DNA of 64,000 nucleotides from Sinorhizobium arboris LMG 14919 (GTDB lineage Bacteria; Pseudomonadota; Alphaproteobacteria; Rhizobiales; Rhizobiaceae): positions 953,570 to 1,017,569 of the forward strand of contig NZ_ATYB01000014.1 in the NCBI RefSeq assembly GCF_000427465.1, in the 5' to 3' direction. Of this stretch, positions 32,002 through 40,960 are shown one piece after another. The stretch's first letter is position 1, and each line of letters begins with the position of its first letter. A model generated the notes under the pieces. The model worked only from the letters and a program-made list of their open reading frames with translations. It was not told the origin of the DNA and made no database searches. The translations under genes were made by a program, and so were the position numbers.

Positions 32002-33333
32002 ATGTCGAAAAAGAACGGAATTGATGCTTTCTCGCGCCGCGCATTTCTGCGTTCGGCCGCAACCTTCGGGGCCGCCGCATGGGCGGGTGCCGCCAGCGCC
32101 CAGGATGCACTGAACGAAATCATCAATTCGCCGCGCCGCGGCTCCTGGGACGATCAGTTCGACGCAAAAGCTTCGCGTACCGCGACGGCAGTTCTTTCCA
32201 ATACTCCGGTTTTCGGGCCCGAAACGATCGCGCACCTGCAGCAGGCGATCTTGGATTATCAGCAGATCGCAGCCGCGGGCGGCTGGCCGATGGTTACGCC
32301 TGCCAGCACCCGGAGGCTCGAACTCGGCGTCACCGATCCGTCCGTCCAGCAGTTGCGTCGACGACTGATGATTTCAGGCGATCTGCCGCAGTCCGCGGGT
32401 ATTTCCTCTTCCTTCGACTCCTATGTCGACGGCGCGGTCAAGCGCTTTCAGGCGCGCCATGGGCTGCCCGCAGACGGCGTGATCGGCGAATATACCCTGA
32501 AGGCGCTGAACGTCGACGCCGCGACCCGGCTGGCCCAACTCGAAACAAATCTCGTGCGGCTTCAATCCATGTCGGGTGACCTCGGCCGGCGCTATGTCAT
32601 GGTCAACATCCCTGCAGCCTATATCGAGGCGGTGGAGAACGGGCGCGTCGTCCTGCGCCATACGGCCATCGTCGGCAAGATCGACCGGCAGTCGCCGATC
32701 CTCAATTCCAAGATCTACGAGGTCATTCTCAATCCCTACTGGACCGCGCCGCGCTCGATCATCCAGAAGGACATCATGCCGCTGATGCGCAAGGATCCGA
32801 CCTATCTGGAGCGCAATGCGATCCGCCTTTTCGACGGCAACGGCAACGAAGTGTCGCCGGAAACGGTCGACTGGCAGGCTGAAAAGGCGCCGAACCTGAT
32901 GTTCCGTCAGGATCCCGGCAAGATCAACGCGATGTCCTCGACGAAGATCAACTTCCACAACGAGCATGCCGTCTACATGCACGACACGCCGCAGCAGGGC
33001 CTGTTCAACAAGCTGATGCGCTTCGAATCCTCGGGCTGCGTGCGCGTCCAGAACGTGCGCGACCTTTCCACCTGGCTCTTGAAGGAGACGCCCGGCTGGT
33101 CGCGCCAGCAGATCGAGGCGACGATCAAGTCCGGCGTGAACACGCCGATCAGGCTTGCCGAAGAAGTCCCGGTCTATTTCACCTACGTTACGGCATGGTC
33201 GGCGAAGGATCGCGTGGTCCAGTTCCGCGACGATATCTATCGCCGGGACGGCGCAGCCGAACTCGCGCTGCAGACGACGACGGGGATCGAGCAGTCTGCC
33301 GGTCCCATCGACGCGGACGCCCTGCCGCAATAG
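32002..33333 (+). CDS. ldtP: L,D-transpeptidase LdtP
   Basis: A 443-residue periplasmic enzyme that makes 3-3 peptidoglycan crosslinks or attaches proteins to the wall. It has a Tat-like leader (RRAFLRSAATFGAAAWAGAASAQ), a peptidoglycan-binding domain (VDGAVKRFQARHGLPADGVIG, about residues 110-180) and a YkuD catalytic domain. HNEHAVYMHDTPQQGLF precedes the catalytic SGCVRVQN with Cys at about residue 346. Regulation by LdtR, encoded upstream, is known for homologues. A strong terminator follows. Confidence 0.92.
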   Translation: MSKKNGIDAFSRRAFLRSAATFGAAAWAGAASAQDALNEIINSPRRGSWDDQFDAKASRTATAVLSNTPVFGPETIAHLQQAILDYQQIAAAGGWPMVTPASTRRLELGVTDPSVQQLRRRLMISGDLPQSAGISSSFDSYVDGAVKRFQARHGLPADGVIGEYTLKALNVDAATRLAQLETNLVRLQSMSGDLGRRYVMVNIPAAYIEAVENGRVVLRHTAIVGKIDRQSPILNSKIYEVILNPYWTAPRSIIQKDIMPLMRKDPTYLERNAIRLFDGNGNEVSPETVDWQAEKAPNLMFRQDPGKINAMSSTKINFHNEHAVYMHDTPQQGLFNKLMRFESSGCVRVQNVRDLSTWLLKETPGWSRQQIEATIKSGVNTPIRLAEEVPVYFTYVTAWSAKDRVVQFRDDIYRRDGAAELALQTTTGIEQSAGPIDADALPQ

Positions 33334-33355
33334 GCCAAATGCCGCATTCCTCATC

Positions 33356-33390
33356 AAGGGCCGCGCGTTCATCGAACGCGCGGCCCTTTC
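33356..33390 (+). terminator. Rho-independent-like terminator after ldtP
   Basis: A perfect 15-bp stem (arms 33356-33370 and 33374-33388, loop ATC) starts with AAGGGCC and ends in GGCCCTT followed by TC. It lies 23 bases after the ldtP stop. Confidence 0.75.
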
Positions 33391-33516
33391 GATTGGGGGC
33401 GGCTGCTCGCACCCGGCGCGGCGGATGGCGGAAATGACGCAATCCGCATAGCGGATATTGCTCTCCGCGTGCGAGGAAGCTAAAGAACAGCCACCCTTCA
33501 GAGGAGCCTCGAGCCG

Positions 33517-34812
33517 ATGCTTTCACAGACCAACGACGCTTTCTTCACCCGCTCTCTCGCCGACAGCGATCCGGAGATTTTCGGTGCGATCGAGAAGGAG
33601 CTGGGGCGCCAGCGCCATGAGATCGAACTGATTGCTTCCGAGAACATCGTTTCGCGGGCCGTGCTCGAGGCGCAAGGTTCGATCATGACGAACAAATACG
33701 CCGAGGGTTATCCGGGCAAGCGCTATTACGGCGGCTGCCAGTATGTCGATATCGCCGAGGAACTTGCGATCGAGCGCGCGAAGAAGCTCTTCGGCGTCAA
33801 CTTCGCCAACGTCCAGCCGAATTCGGGCTCGCAGATGAACCAGGCGGTCTTCCTGGCCCTGCTGCAGCCGGGCGATACCTTCATGGGCCTCGACCTCAAT
33901 TCCGGCGGTCACCTGACCCACGGTTCCCCGGTCAACATGTCGGGCAAGTGGTTCAACGTCGTTTCCTACGGCGTGCGCGAAGACGATCACCTCCTCGACA
34001 TGGACGACGTCGCCAACAAGGCGCGCACGCACAAGCCCAAGCTGATCATCGCCGGTGGTACGGCCTATTCCCGCATCTGGGACTGGAAGCGCTTCCGCGA
34101 GATCGCCGACGAGGTGGGCGCATGGCTGATGGTCGACATGGCGCACATCGCCGGTCTCGTGGCCGGCGGACAGCACCCGTCGCCGTTCCCGCACTGCCAC
34201 GTCGCAACGACGACCACCCACAAGTCTCTGCGCGGGCCCCGCGGCGGCATGGTCCTCACCAATGACGAGGAAATCGCCAAGAAGATCAACTCTGCCGTCT
34301 TCCCCGGCCTCCAGGGCGGACCGCTGATGCACGTGATTGCAGCCAAGGCGGTTGCTTTCGGGGAAGCGCTGCAGCCCTCCTTCAGGGAGTATGCGGCCCA
34401 GGTCGTCAAGAACGCCCGCACGCTCGCCGAAACGCTGAAGGCCAATGGCCTCGACATCGTCTCGGGCGGTACCGACAACCACCTGATGCTCGTCGACCTG
34501 CGCAAGAAGAACGCGACAGGCAAGCGTGCCGAAGCCGCTCTCGGCCGTGCCTTCATCACCTGCAACAAGAACGGCATCCCCTTCGACCCGGAAAAGCCCT
34601 TCGTCACCTCCGGCGTTCGCCTCGGCGCACCGGCCGGCACGACCCGCGGCTTCAAGGAAGCGGAGTTCAAGGAAATCGGCGAGCTCATCGTCGAGGTGCT
34701 CGACGGTCTCAAGGCTGCCAACTCCGACGAGGGCAATGCTGCCGTCGAAGGTGGCGTGCGCGAGAAGGTGATGAATCTCACCGGTCGCTTCCCGATGTAC
34801 GGCTATATGTGA
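33517..34812 (+). CDS. glyA: Serine hydroxymethyltransferase
   Basis: A PLP enzyme converting serine and tetrahydrofolate to glycine and 5,10-methylene-THF. The 431 residues contain [20 protein letters not shown] at the N-terminus, the PLP lysine in [14 protein letters not shown], and [16 protein letters not shown] near the end. The start at [10 protein letters not shown] follows CAGAGGAG. nrdR follows after 12 bases and ribD after that, so a glyA-nrdR-ribD-ribE transcription unit is likely, as in other alphaproteobacteria. Confidence 0.97.
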   Translation: MLSQTNDAFFTRSLADSDPEIFGAIEKELGRQRHEIELIASENIVSRAVLEAQGSIMTNKYAEGYPGKRYYGGCQYVDIAEELAIERAKKLFGVNFANVQPNSGSQMNQAVFLALLQPGDTFMGLDLNSGGHLTHGSPVNMSGKWFNVVSYGVREDDHLLDMDDVANKARTHKPKLIIAGGTAYSRIWDWKRFREIADEVGAWLMVDMAHIAGLVAGGQHPSPFPHCHVATTTTHKSLRGPRGGMVLTNDEEIAKKINSAVFPGLQGGPLMHVIAAKAVAFGEALQPSFREYAAQVVKNARTLAETLKANGLDIVSGGTDNHLMLVDLRKKNATGKRAEAALGRAFITCNKNGIPFDPEKPFVTSGVRLGAPAGTTRGFKEAEFKEIGELIVEVLDGLKAANSDEGNAAVEGGVREKVMNLTGRFPMYGYM

Positions 34813-34824
34813 TCGGACGGCTGC

Positions 34825-35298
34825 ATGCGCTGCCCCTATTGCGGTTCCGAAGACAGTCAGGTGAAGGATTCCCGTCCGGCAGAGGACGGGAATGCCATTC
34901 GCCGCCGCCGCATCTGCCCTGATTGCGGCGGCCGCTTCACGACCTTCGAGCGGGTGCAGCTGCGTGAGCTGATGATCATCAAGAAGACCGGTCGGAAGGT
35001 TCCTTTCGACCGGGACAAGCTGTTGCGCTCCTTCGAGATCGCGCTTCGCAAGCGTCCGGTGGATCGCGACCGGATCGAACGGGCTGTCTCGGGCATCGTC
35101 CGGCGGCTCGAAAGCTCGGGCGAAACCGAAATCCATTCGGAGGAGATCGGTCTTCAGGTGCTCGAGGCGTTGAAGAGCCTCGACGACGTCGCCTTCGTGC
35201 GCTACGCGTCTGTCTATCGCGACTTCTCCCATGCCGAAGATTTCGAGAAGGTCATCGCGGAGATAAGCGCCAAGATTGCCCGCGATCCGGGCGAATAA
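34825..35298 (+). CDS. nrdR: Ribonucleotide reductase repressor NrdR
   Basis: A nucleotide-sensing repressor of ribonucleotide reductase genes. The 157 residues have the N-terminal zinc ribbon ([15 protein letters not shown] and [12 protein letters not shown], two CxxC pairs) and an ATP-cone domain with [19 protein letters not shown] sequence (here [16 protein letters not shown]). It lies between glyA and ribD, 12 and 17 bases away. Confidence 0.96.
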   Translation: MRCPYCGSEDSQVKDSRPAEDGNAIRRRRICPDCGGRFTTFERVQLRELMIIKKTGRKVPFDRDKLLRSFEIALRKRPVDRDRIERAVSGIVRRLESSGETEIHSEEIGLQVLEALKSLDDVAFVRYASVYRDFSHAEDFEKVIAEISAKIARDPGE

Positions 35299-35315
35299 CC
35301 CGGAGAGCAAGCGCT

Positions 35316-36521
35316 ATGGGCGAGCCGATGCATGAAGACGAACGTTTCATGGCGGCGGCGATGCGTCTGGCGCGACGCAATCTCGGCCTGACTTCCACCA
35401 ACCCTTCCGTCGGCTGCATCCTCGTCAAACAGGGGACGATCGTCGGCGCCGCCGTGACGGCGCCGGGCGGGCGCCCGCACGCGGAGACGCAGGCGCTTGC
35501 GGTGGCGGGCGAGAAGGCGAGGGGGGCAACCGCATACGTCACCCTCGAACCCTGCTCGCATCACGGCAAGACCCCGCCCTGCGCGGACGCGCTGATCGCC
35601 TCGGGGATCGGCCGCGTCGTCGTTTCCATACTCGATCCCGACGAGCGCGTAGCCGGCCGCGGCGTCGTGATGCTCCGCGACGCCGGCGTTGACGTGGACA
35701 TCGGTATTCTCCAGGAGGAGGGCGAGCGCGTACTCGAGGCCTACCTCATGCGCCAACGCAAGAAACGTCCGCATGTGACACTTAAGCTTGCGGTTTCCGC
35801 CGATGGCATGATCGGACGGAGAGGCGAGGGGCAGGTGAGGATCACCGGTGACGTTTCGCGCGCCCAGGTGCAGATATTGCGGGCCGAGACTGACGCGATT
35901 CTTGTCGGTATCGGCACGGCCGCTGCAGATGATCCCGAACTCACCGTGCGGATGCACGGGCTGGAAGACCGTTCCCCTGTGCGGATCGTGCTCGACCGCC
36001 GCTTCGATCTGCCACTCGAATCGAAATTGGTCCGCACGGCGCGCCGCGTTCCGCTGATCGTCGTAACGGGAGACGCGGGCTTTCATTCTCCCCGCGAATG
36101 GGGAGAATCTGCCCGAGGGGCGAATGAGAGGCGGAGCAGTTTGCCCCTCTCTTCGGGTTTGACCCGAGGATCAGCCCTCTCGCCGCAGGCGGTGGGAGAG
36201 GGCGACTACAACGCCCGTCGAAACGCCCTTGAAGCCGCTGGAGCCGAGCTGCTGAACGCCGAAACCATCCCCGACCTCCTGGCTGCACTTGCGTCCAGGG
36301 GCATTTCCTCCCTGCTCGTGGAGGGTGGGGCCCGAGCGGCCCGTTCCTTTCTTGATGCCGGTGTCGTGGACCGGATACTGCTCTTCACCGGTCCGGAAGC
36401 CATTGGTGAAAACGGTATTTCATCCCCATTTCAAAGGACGTCCGTGCCGGCGGGCTTCACGCTTCGTCGCACGGCGCGTTATGGCGACGATATTTTCGAA
36501 GACTACGAGAGAGATATCTGA
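35316..36521 (+). CDS. ribD: Bifunctional riboflavin deaminase/reductase RibD with an internal repeat-derived insert
   Basis: RibD deaminates and then reduces the pyrimidine intermediate of riboflavin synthesis. The 401-residue protein has the N-terminal deaminase zinc site (PHAETQAL and TLEPCSHHGKTPPCADAL) and the reductase domain starting at VTLKLAVSADGMIGRRGEG. Compared with the usual 360-380 residues it carries about 40 extra, roughly from GFHSPREW to GEGDYN. These are encoded by a palindromic mosaic repeat at 36085-36202 and do not resemble RibD. The frame is kept and the C-terminal conserved part (DRILLFTGPEAIGENG) follows. Whether the insert affects reductase activity is unknown. Confidence 0.93.
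   Translation: MGEPMHEDERFMAAAMRLARRNLGLTSTNPSVGCILVKQGTIVGAAVTAPGGRPHAETQALAVAGEKARGATAYVTLEPCSHHGKTPPCADALIASGIGRVVVSILDPDERVAGRGVVMLRDAGVDVDIGILQEEGERVLEAYLMRQRKKRPHVTLKLAVSADGMIGRRGEGQVRITGDVSRAQVQILRAETDAILVGIGTAAADDPELTVRMHGLEDRSPVRIVLDRRFDLPLESKLVRTARRVPLIVVTGDAGFHSPREWGESARGANERRSSLPLSSGLTRGSALSPQAVGEGDYNARRNALEAAGAELLNAETIPDLLAALASRGISSLLVEGGARAARSFLDAGVVDRILLFTGPEAIGENGISSPFQRTSVPAGFTLRRTARYGDDIFEDYERDI
36085..36202. repeat. RIME-like palindromic element inserted in frame in ribD
   Basis: Four inverted repeats are packed in 118 bases: ATTCTCCCC/GGGGAGAAT (36085-36108), GAGGGGC/GCCCCTC (36115-36149), TCGGGT/ACCCGA (36153-36167) and CCCTCTC/GAGAGGG (36175-36202). The same CTCCCC/GGGGAG hairpin type occurs in the intergenic element at 20440-20560. 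Confidence 0.75.
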
Positions 36522-37142
36522 ATGTTCACAGGCATCATCACCGACATCGGCACGGTCGAGAAAGTCACGCCCCTCAAGGAAGGCATCAAGCTTCGCATTG
36601 CCACCAATTACGATCCGAAGACGATCGACCTGGGTGCCTCCGTCGCGCATGCCGGCGTCTGCCTGACCGTCACGTCACTGCCGGAAGCCGGCAGCAACGA
36701 GCGCTGGTTCGAGGTCGAGGCATGGGAGGAGGCGCTGAGGCTGACGACAATCGCCGACTGGCGGGAGGGCACGCGCATCAATCTCGAGCGCTCGCTGAAG
36801 ATCGGCGACGAATTAGGCGGCCATATCGTCTCCGGCCATGTCGACGGCAGAGCGGAGATCCTCGCCGTGGAACCGGAGGGGGAAGCTGTGCGCTTCCGTC
36901 TGCGCGCACCGGAACATCTCGCGAGATTCGTCGCCCCCAAGGGCTCGGTGGCGCTCGACGGAACGTCACTCACCGTGAACAAGGTGGATGGCGTCGAATT
37001 CGACGTGCTGTTGATCCGGCACTCGCTCGAAGTGACGACCTGGGGCGGACGCAAGCCTGGTGATCTCGTCAATTTCGAAGTGGACACCATGGCGCGCTAC
37101 GCAGCGCGGCTGGCGGAATTCCCGGTACCGGGCGAGAAGTGA
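36522..37142 (+). CDS. ribE: Riboflavin synthase alpha subunit
   Basis: Dismutates two lumazine molecules to riboflavin. The 206-residue protein shows the two tandem barrel repeats of the family: MFTGIITDIGTVEKV opening the first and GHIVSGHVDGRAEILAV opening the second, each with the SLTV-type block (GVCLTVTSL and GTSLTVNKV). It starts immediately after the ribD stop, so the two are co-translated. ribH is 1.4 kb further on. Confidence 0.96.
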   Translation: MFTGIITDIGTVEKVTPLKEGIKLRIATNYDPKTIDLGASVAHAGVCLTVTSLPEAGSNERWFEVEAWEEALRLTTIADWREGTRINLERSLKIGDELGGHIVSGHVDGRAEILAVEPEGEAVRFRLRAPEHLARFVAPKGSVALDGTSLTVNKVDGVEFDVLLIRHSLEVTTWGGRKPGDLVNFEVDTMARYAARLAEFPVPGEK

Positions 37143-37177
37143 AGCGGGATCGTTCAGCCGAAAGATCGCTGGCGCCG

Positions 37178-37214
37178 CGAGTCCCCTTCGTTTCCCGCTT
37201 GCAGGGAGAAGGCG
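37178..37214. repeat. Partial RIME-like hairpin between ribE and the GNAT gene
   Basis: CCTTCGTTTCCC, a short spacer and GGGAGAAGG form an imperfect inverted repeat of the same type as at 20505-20542, between the convergent 3' ends of ribE and the GNAT gene. Confidence 0.5.
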
Positions 37215-37256
37215 GCCGACGGGCCGGACGAGGCGCCGATGCGCCCGCTGCAGCAT

Positions 37257-37799
37257 TCAGTCAGGCTGCCGGCGTTTCACCTGCCTTTCGAACATGACCA
37301 TTGGCCGGCCATTATAGGTCGTGCGCCAGAATTCCTTGAAGCCCTGTTTCAGCGCGACGTTGATTGAAGCCTGGTTGCCCGGTTCGATGATGCAGGTCTT
37401 TCTGAGCGTCGGAAACTGACGGTCGGCCCAGGCGAGGGCGGCGGTCACGGCTTCCGTCGCCAGGCCGCGGCCATGGTTCTTCGGGGAAATCGCCCAGCCC
37501 GTCTCCATCGTTCCTTCGAGCGAGGGTGTGATCTGGCGATGCGCCTCGTGGAAGCCGGCTTCTCCGATGAAGGCACCGCTTTGCTTGTCCTGGATCGCGA
37601 AGAAGCCGAAACCGAAGTAATGCCACATCCCGACTTGACGCAGGAAGCGCGTCCAGGATTGCTCGCGCGTGTAGGGTACGCCGCCGGTATAGCGGTTCAT
37701 TTCCTCGTCGCCGAAGAGTGCGCAATAGGGAGTGAAATCGTCGCGCCTGTAAGGGCGCAGAAGAAGCCGCTCGGTCTCGATCGTGGGCACGCTATGCAT
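37257..37799 (-). CDS. GNAT family N-acetyltransferase (RimJ/RimL type)
   Basis: A 180-residue acetyltransferase. TERLLLRPYRRDDFTPYCALFGD is the typical RimJ/RimL N-terminus, and WAISPKNHGRGLATEAVTAAL carries the acetyl-CoA binding Q/RxxGxG/A signature (here NHGRGLA). The substrate is unknown. It lies on the opposite strand to the riboflavin genes, in the same direction as the cupin gene 36 bases upstream of its start. Confidence 0.85.
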   Translation of the reverse strand: MHSVPTIETERLLLRPYRRDDFTPYCALFGDEEMNRYTGGVPYTREQSWTRFLRQVGMWHYFGFGFFAIQDKQSGAFIGEAGFHEAHRQITPSLEGTMETGWAISPKNHGRGLATEAVTAALAWADRQFPTLRKTCIIEPGNQASINVALKQGFKEFWRTTYNGRPMVMFERQVKRRQPD

Positions 37800-37835
37800 G
37801 TTCGCTCCGCTTGTTTGGCAGGAAAGGAGTAGGGT

Positions 37836-38339
37836 TCAGATGCCCGGTTCACCGTCCCAGTAATCTGCCTTCGACGCAGCGCGGCCGATGAAGTCGAACG
37901 ATGCCTGGCTTTCGCCCGGACGCCGGGTCCTGGCCAGGAGTTTGCCGGAGTCCGGATATTCGCAGATTTCGGTCGCCGCCATGGTCGAGATGGACAGGTA
38001 TTTGAGCGGCACGGTGCCGGTGTTGATGAGGTGATGCGCTGTTTCGGGTCCACCGGCTGGCGCTCCGAGCACGTCGCCCGGTCCGACCGCATGGCGTTCG
38101 CTGCCGAAACGGTACGTTCCTTCTCCCTCGAGAATGATGAACAGTTCTTCTTCGACATGGTGATTATGGAACGGACAGCCCGATTTGCCGGGCGGAACCT
38201 CGCCGTAGCCGATGCCGAGATCCTTGAGACCGAGAAGCGATCCGAAGGAGGCATCGCTGGATTCGAAAAACGAACCGCGGCGCCAGTGCTCGAGCTTCAG
38301 CTTCTTCAGATTCACGATGGGCCTTTTTGCTTCCGTCAT
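37836..38339 (-). CDS. Cupin domain protein
   Basis: A 167-residue single cupin. Motif 1 is CPFHNHHVEEELFIILEGEGTY, with the His/His/Glu metal ligands, and motif 2 is GDVLGAPAGGPETAHHLINTG with the last His. It may bind a metal and a small ligand; no reaction can be assigned. It probably shares a transcript with the GNAT gene. Confidence 0.83.
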   Translation of the reverse strand: MTEAKRPIVNLKKLKLEHWRRGSFFESSDASFGSLLGLKDLGIGYGEVPPGKSGCPFHNHHVEEELFIILEGEGTYRFGSERHAVGPGDVLGAPAGGPETAHHLINTGTVPLKYLSISTMAATEICEYPDSGKLLARTRRPGESQASFDFIGRAASKADYWDGEPGI

Positions 38340-38419
38340 CGCAGTCCTCCTCCGGCCGCGTCGCAGGCCCGGAACGGCCTTGTTGGAATCGGCCCGGGCG
38401 CGCCTAGGATTAGAGACAG

Positions 38420-38448
38420 TTGACAGGGTTACAAGCGGGTTTGCTATT
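38420..38448 (+). promoter_or_regulatory. Candidate sigma-70 promoter for ribH-nusB
   Basis: TTGACA (38420-38425), a 17-base spacer and GCTATT (38443-38448) form a plausible housekeeping promoter 141 bases before ribH. No FMN riboswitch sequence is seen in the leader. Confidence 0.5.
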
Positions 38449-38546
38449 CAGCAGGCCAATATCGAGGACTGCGGCACGGCAAATGGCTCACGCTCGGCGG
38501 AATTTACTTGCCATTCCGTGCCGGGCATGGTTTGACCGCCGCCTGC

Positions 38547-38572
38547 ACCGGCCAAGGCCGGTCCGAATTTTT
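38547..38572 (+). promoter_or_regulatory. Leader hairpin followed by a T-run just before ribH
   Basis: ACCGGCCAAGGCCGGT is a 16-base palindrome, followed by CCGAA and six T residues, ending 17 bases before the ribH ATG. It could be an attenuator or a terminator remnant. Confidence 0.4.
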
Positions 38573-38588
38573 TCAAGACAGGTGATCC

Positions 38589-39050
38589 ATGGCGAAGAGC
38601 AAGCCCGCCCACATCCTGATTGTGGAAGCGCGTTTCTATGACGATATGGCCGACGCAATGCTCGACGGAGCGAAGCATGCGCTGGATGCGGCCGGCGCCA
38701 CTTATGATATTGTGACCGTTCCGGGGGCACTGGAAATTCCCGCGGCAATCGCCATGGCGCTCGACGGCGCCGACGAAGGCGGGGCGGAATATGACGGCTT
38801 CGTTGCGCTCGGAATGGTGATCCGTGGCGAAACCTATCATTTCGACATTGTCGCCAACGAGTCCTCGCGCGCACTGATGGACCTCGCCGTCAGCGAGAGC
38901 CTCGCGATCGGCAACGGCATTCTGACGGTCGAGAACGACGAGCAGGCCTGGGCACGGGCCCGCCGCTCGGAAGGCGATAAGGGCGGGTTCGCGGCGCGCG
39001 CCGCCCTGACCATGATCGAACTGAAGAAAAGATTGGGCGCAGACAAGTGA
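38589..39050 (+). CDS. ribH: 6,7-dimethyl-8-ribityllumazine synthase
   Basis: Makes lumazine from the RibD-pathway pyrimidine and DHBP. The 153 residues contain [17 protein letters not shown] (substrate loop), [17 protein letters not shown], and [20 protein letters not shown] with the catalytic His. nusB overlaps its stop (GTGA at 39047-39050), the usual ribH-nusB coupling. Confidence 0.95.
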   Translation: MAKSKPAHILIVEARFYDDMADAMLDGAKHALDAAGATYDIVTVPGALEIPAAIAMALDGADEGGAEYDGFVALGMVIRGETYHFDIVANESSRALMDLAVSESLAIGNGILTVENDEQAWARARRSEGDKGGFAARAALTMIELKKRLGADK

Positions 39051-39529
39051 CGAAGACCCCCTCGGATCAGCCGCTGAAACAGGTCAACCAGCGCGGTGCC
39101 GCGCGCCTCGCAGCCGTTCAGGCGCTCTATCAGATGGACGTCGGCGGGACCGGCGTCCTGGAGATCGTCGCCGAATACGAGGAGCACCGCCTCGGCAAGG
39201 AATTGGACGGCGACACCTATCTGAGGGCGGACGCCTCATGGTTCCGTTCGATCGTTGCGGGCGTCGTGCGGGACCAGCGCAAACTCGATCCATTGATCGG
39301 CTCGGCGTTGCAGGATGACTGGGCGCTTTCTCGGCTCGATTCCACCGTCCGTGCAATCCTGCGTGCCGGAACCTTTGAGATCCTGGAGCGAAAGGACGTG
39401 CCGGTCCCTGTCATCGTGACCGAATACGTCGAGATCGCCAAAGCCTTCTTCCAGGACGAGGAGCCGAAGCTCGTCAATGCCGTCCTCGACCGGATCGCCA
39501 AGCAGGTTCGCGGCGATCAGAGAAAGTAA
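39047..39529 (+). CDS. nusB: Transcription antitermination factor NusB
   Basis: An RNA-binding factor for rRNA antitermination with NusE. The 160 residues have the family N-terminus ([19 protein letters not shown]) and C-terminal [13 protein letters not shown] / [36 protein letters not shown] sequence (the first reads [16 protein letters not shown]). The GTG at 39047 is the start, overlapping ribH. Confidence 0.94.
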   Translation: MTKTPSDQPLKQVNQRGAARLAAVQALYQMDVGGTGVLEIVAEYEEHRLGKELDGDTYLRADASWFRSIVAGVVRDQRKLDPLIGSALQDDWALSRLDSTVRAILRAGTFEILERKDVPVPVIVTEYVEIAKAFFQDEEPKLVNAVLDRIAKQVRGDQRK

Positions 39530-39535
39530 GCGCGG

Positions 39536-40762
39536 GTGATCGCTGACACGACGGAAGCGGGCACGACCCTGCGCGAGGCGCGGCGCAACGTGCAGTTGCT
39601 CACCGTGGCCCAGGCGCTGCTCGGCGTTGTCGGCCCGATCAGTTTCGCCGTCGGCGGCGTTGCCGGCCATCAGCTGCTCGGGGAAGACAAGTCGCTCGCG
39701 ACCGCGCCGCTCACCGCCTACAATCTCGGCATGGCGCTCGGCGTGGTGCTCGTTGCGGTGTTGTCACGACTCATCGGCCGGCGCTACGCCTTCATGGCCG
39801 GCGCGTCGATTGCCGCGTTCGGTGGCGTGCTCGCCACGGCGGCGCTTTTTCGGGAGAGCTTCTGGTTCTTCGCCTGCGGTCTCGCCGTCCTCGGAGCTTC
39901 CAACGGCTTCACGCAGAAGCTCCGCTTTGCCGCAGCCGACGCGTCGCCGTCTTTCTACAAAGCCAAGGCGATTTCCTGGATCCTGGGGGGCGGCATCGTC
40001 TCGGCGGTGCTCGGGCCACAGATCGTCATTCTCGCCGGCGATTACTTTGCGCCCGTGTGGTTTGCGGGCGCTTTCGTCGCTCTCGTACCGGTCTGCATCG
40101 CCGCGCTGTTCTTCTTCATGCCGCTACGGTTGCCTGATCGCTCACGGGCATCAACCCCGCAAAATCTGCCTCCGGCGCGCCCGCTGCGCGAGATTGCCGG
40201 CAACCAGCGATTTCTGACCGGTATGATCTGCGGGATTTCGAGCTATGTCCTTATGACCTTCATGATGACGGGTGCGCCTGTCGCCATGGTTGTCGGCTGC
40301 GGTTTTTCAAGCGATCTCGCAACCCTCGGAATTCAGTGGCACGTGCTTGCGATGTTCGCTCCGAGCTTCGTGACAGGCTGGCTGATCAGCCGCTTCGGGG
40401 CCGAACGCATCGTCGCCTGCGGCCTCCTCCTGCTGATGGCGTGCGCTGCCGTGGCTCACCTTGGTGTCGCGCTCTGGAACTTCTGGGGTGCACTGACCCT
40501 GCTCGGCCTCGGCTGGAATTTCGGCTTCATCGGTTCGACGGCGATTGTCGCGCAGAGTTATCGGCCGCATGAGGCAGACAAGGTCCAGGGCTTTCACGAC
40601 ATTATTCTCTTCTCGGCGGTCGCTGGTTCCTCGTTCGCCTCCGGCAAGGTGCTCTCCGCCTATGGCTGGGACATGCTGAGCGCGGCCGTATGGCCGGTGG
40701 CAGGGGTTTGCCTGCTTCTCCTTGTCCCGCTGATGCGCACGCGCAAGCAAGCCATCGCCTGA
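39536..40762 (+). CDS. MFS transporter
   Basis: A 408-residue major facilitator with about 12 helices. The loop between helices 2 and 3 reads LSRLIGRRYAFMAG, a degenerate MFS signature. The N-terminus has a short charged arm (about 18 residues) before the first helix. It begins with GTG six bases after nusB, so it is in the same transcript; the substrate is unknown. Confidence 0.83.
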   Translation: MIADTTEAGTTLREARRNVQLLTVAQALLGVVGPISFAVGGVAGHQLLGEDKSLATAPLTAYNLGMALGVVLVAVLSRLIGRRYAFMAGASIAAFGGVLATAALFRESFWFFACGLAVLGASNGFTQKLRFAAADASPSFYKAKAISWILGGGIVSAVLGPQIVILAGDYFAPVWFAGAFVALVPVCIAALFFFMPLRLPDRSRASTPQNLPPARPLREIAGNQRFLTGMICGISSYVLMTFMMTGAPVAMVVGCGFSSDLATLGIQWHVLAMFAPSFVTGWLISRFGAERIVACGLLLLMACAAVAHLGVALWNFWGALTLLGLGWNFGFIGSTAIVAQSYRPHEADKVQGFHDIILFSAVAGSSFASGKVLSAYGWDMLSAAVWPVAGVCLLLLVPLMRTRKQAIA

Positions 40763-40960
40763 AGACCCGCTTTCACCAGAGTTTCCCGGCCCGAAAAGGC
40801 CCGCATGCGGGCAATTTCAGGGGCTTGACGATCCACATCGGCAACAGCACTCTGGCCGCGCCGCGAAAACGCGTCGCTTGAGGAGGCGGCGCGTGATTCG
40901 CGGAGAGAGGGGCCTGCGGCAGGGAGTGAGCCCGCAGGTTGTAACGGAGGAAAGTGCGAA

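Noticed and set aside
33523..35310. A 595-codon minus-strand open frame opposite glyA and nrdR
   Set aside because: It spans two well-recognised genes and has shadow-type composition.
38340..38588. FMN riboswitch before ribH
   Set aside because: The conserved AGGG...CCCACCGGCGGT-type elements are not present; only a simple palindrome with a T-run is seen.
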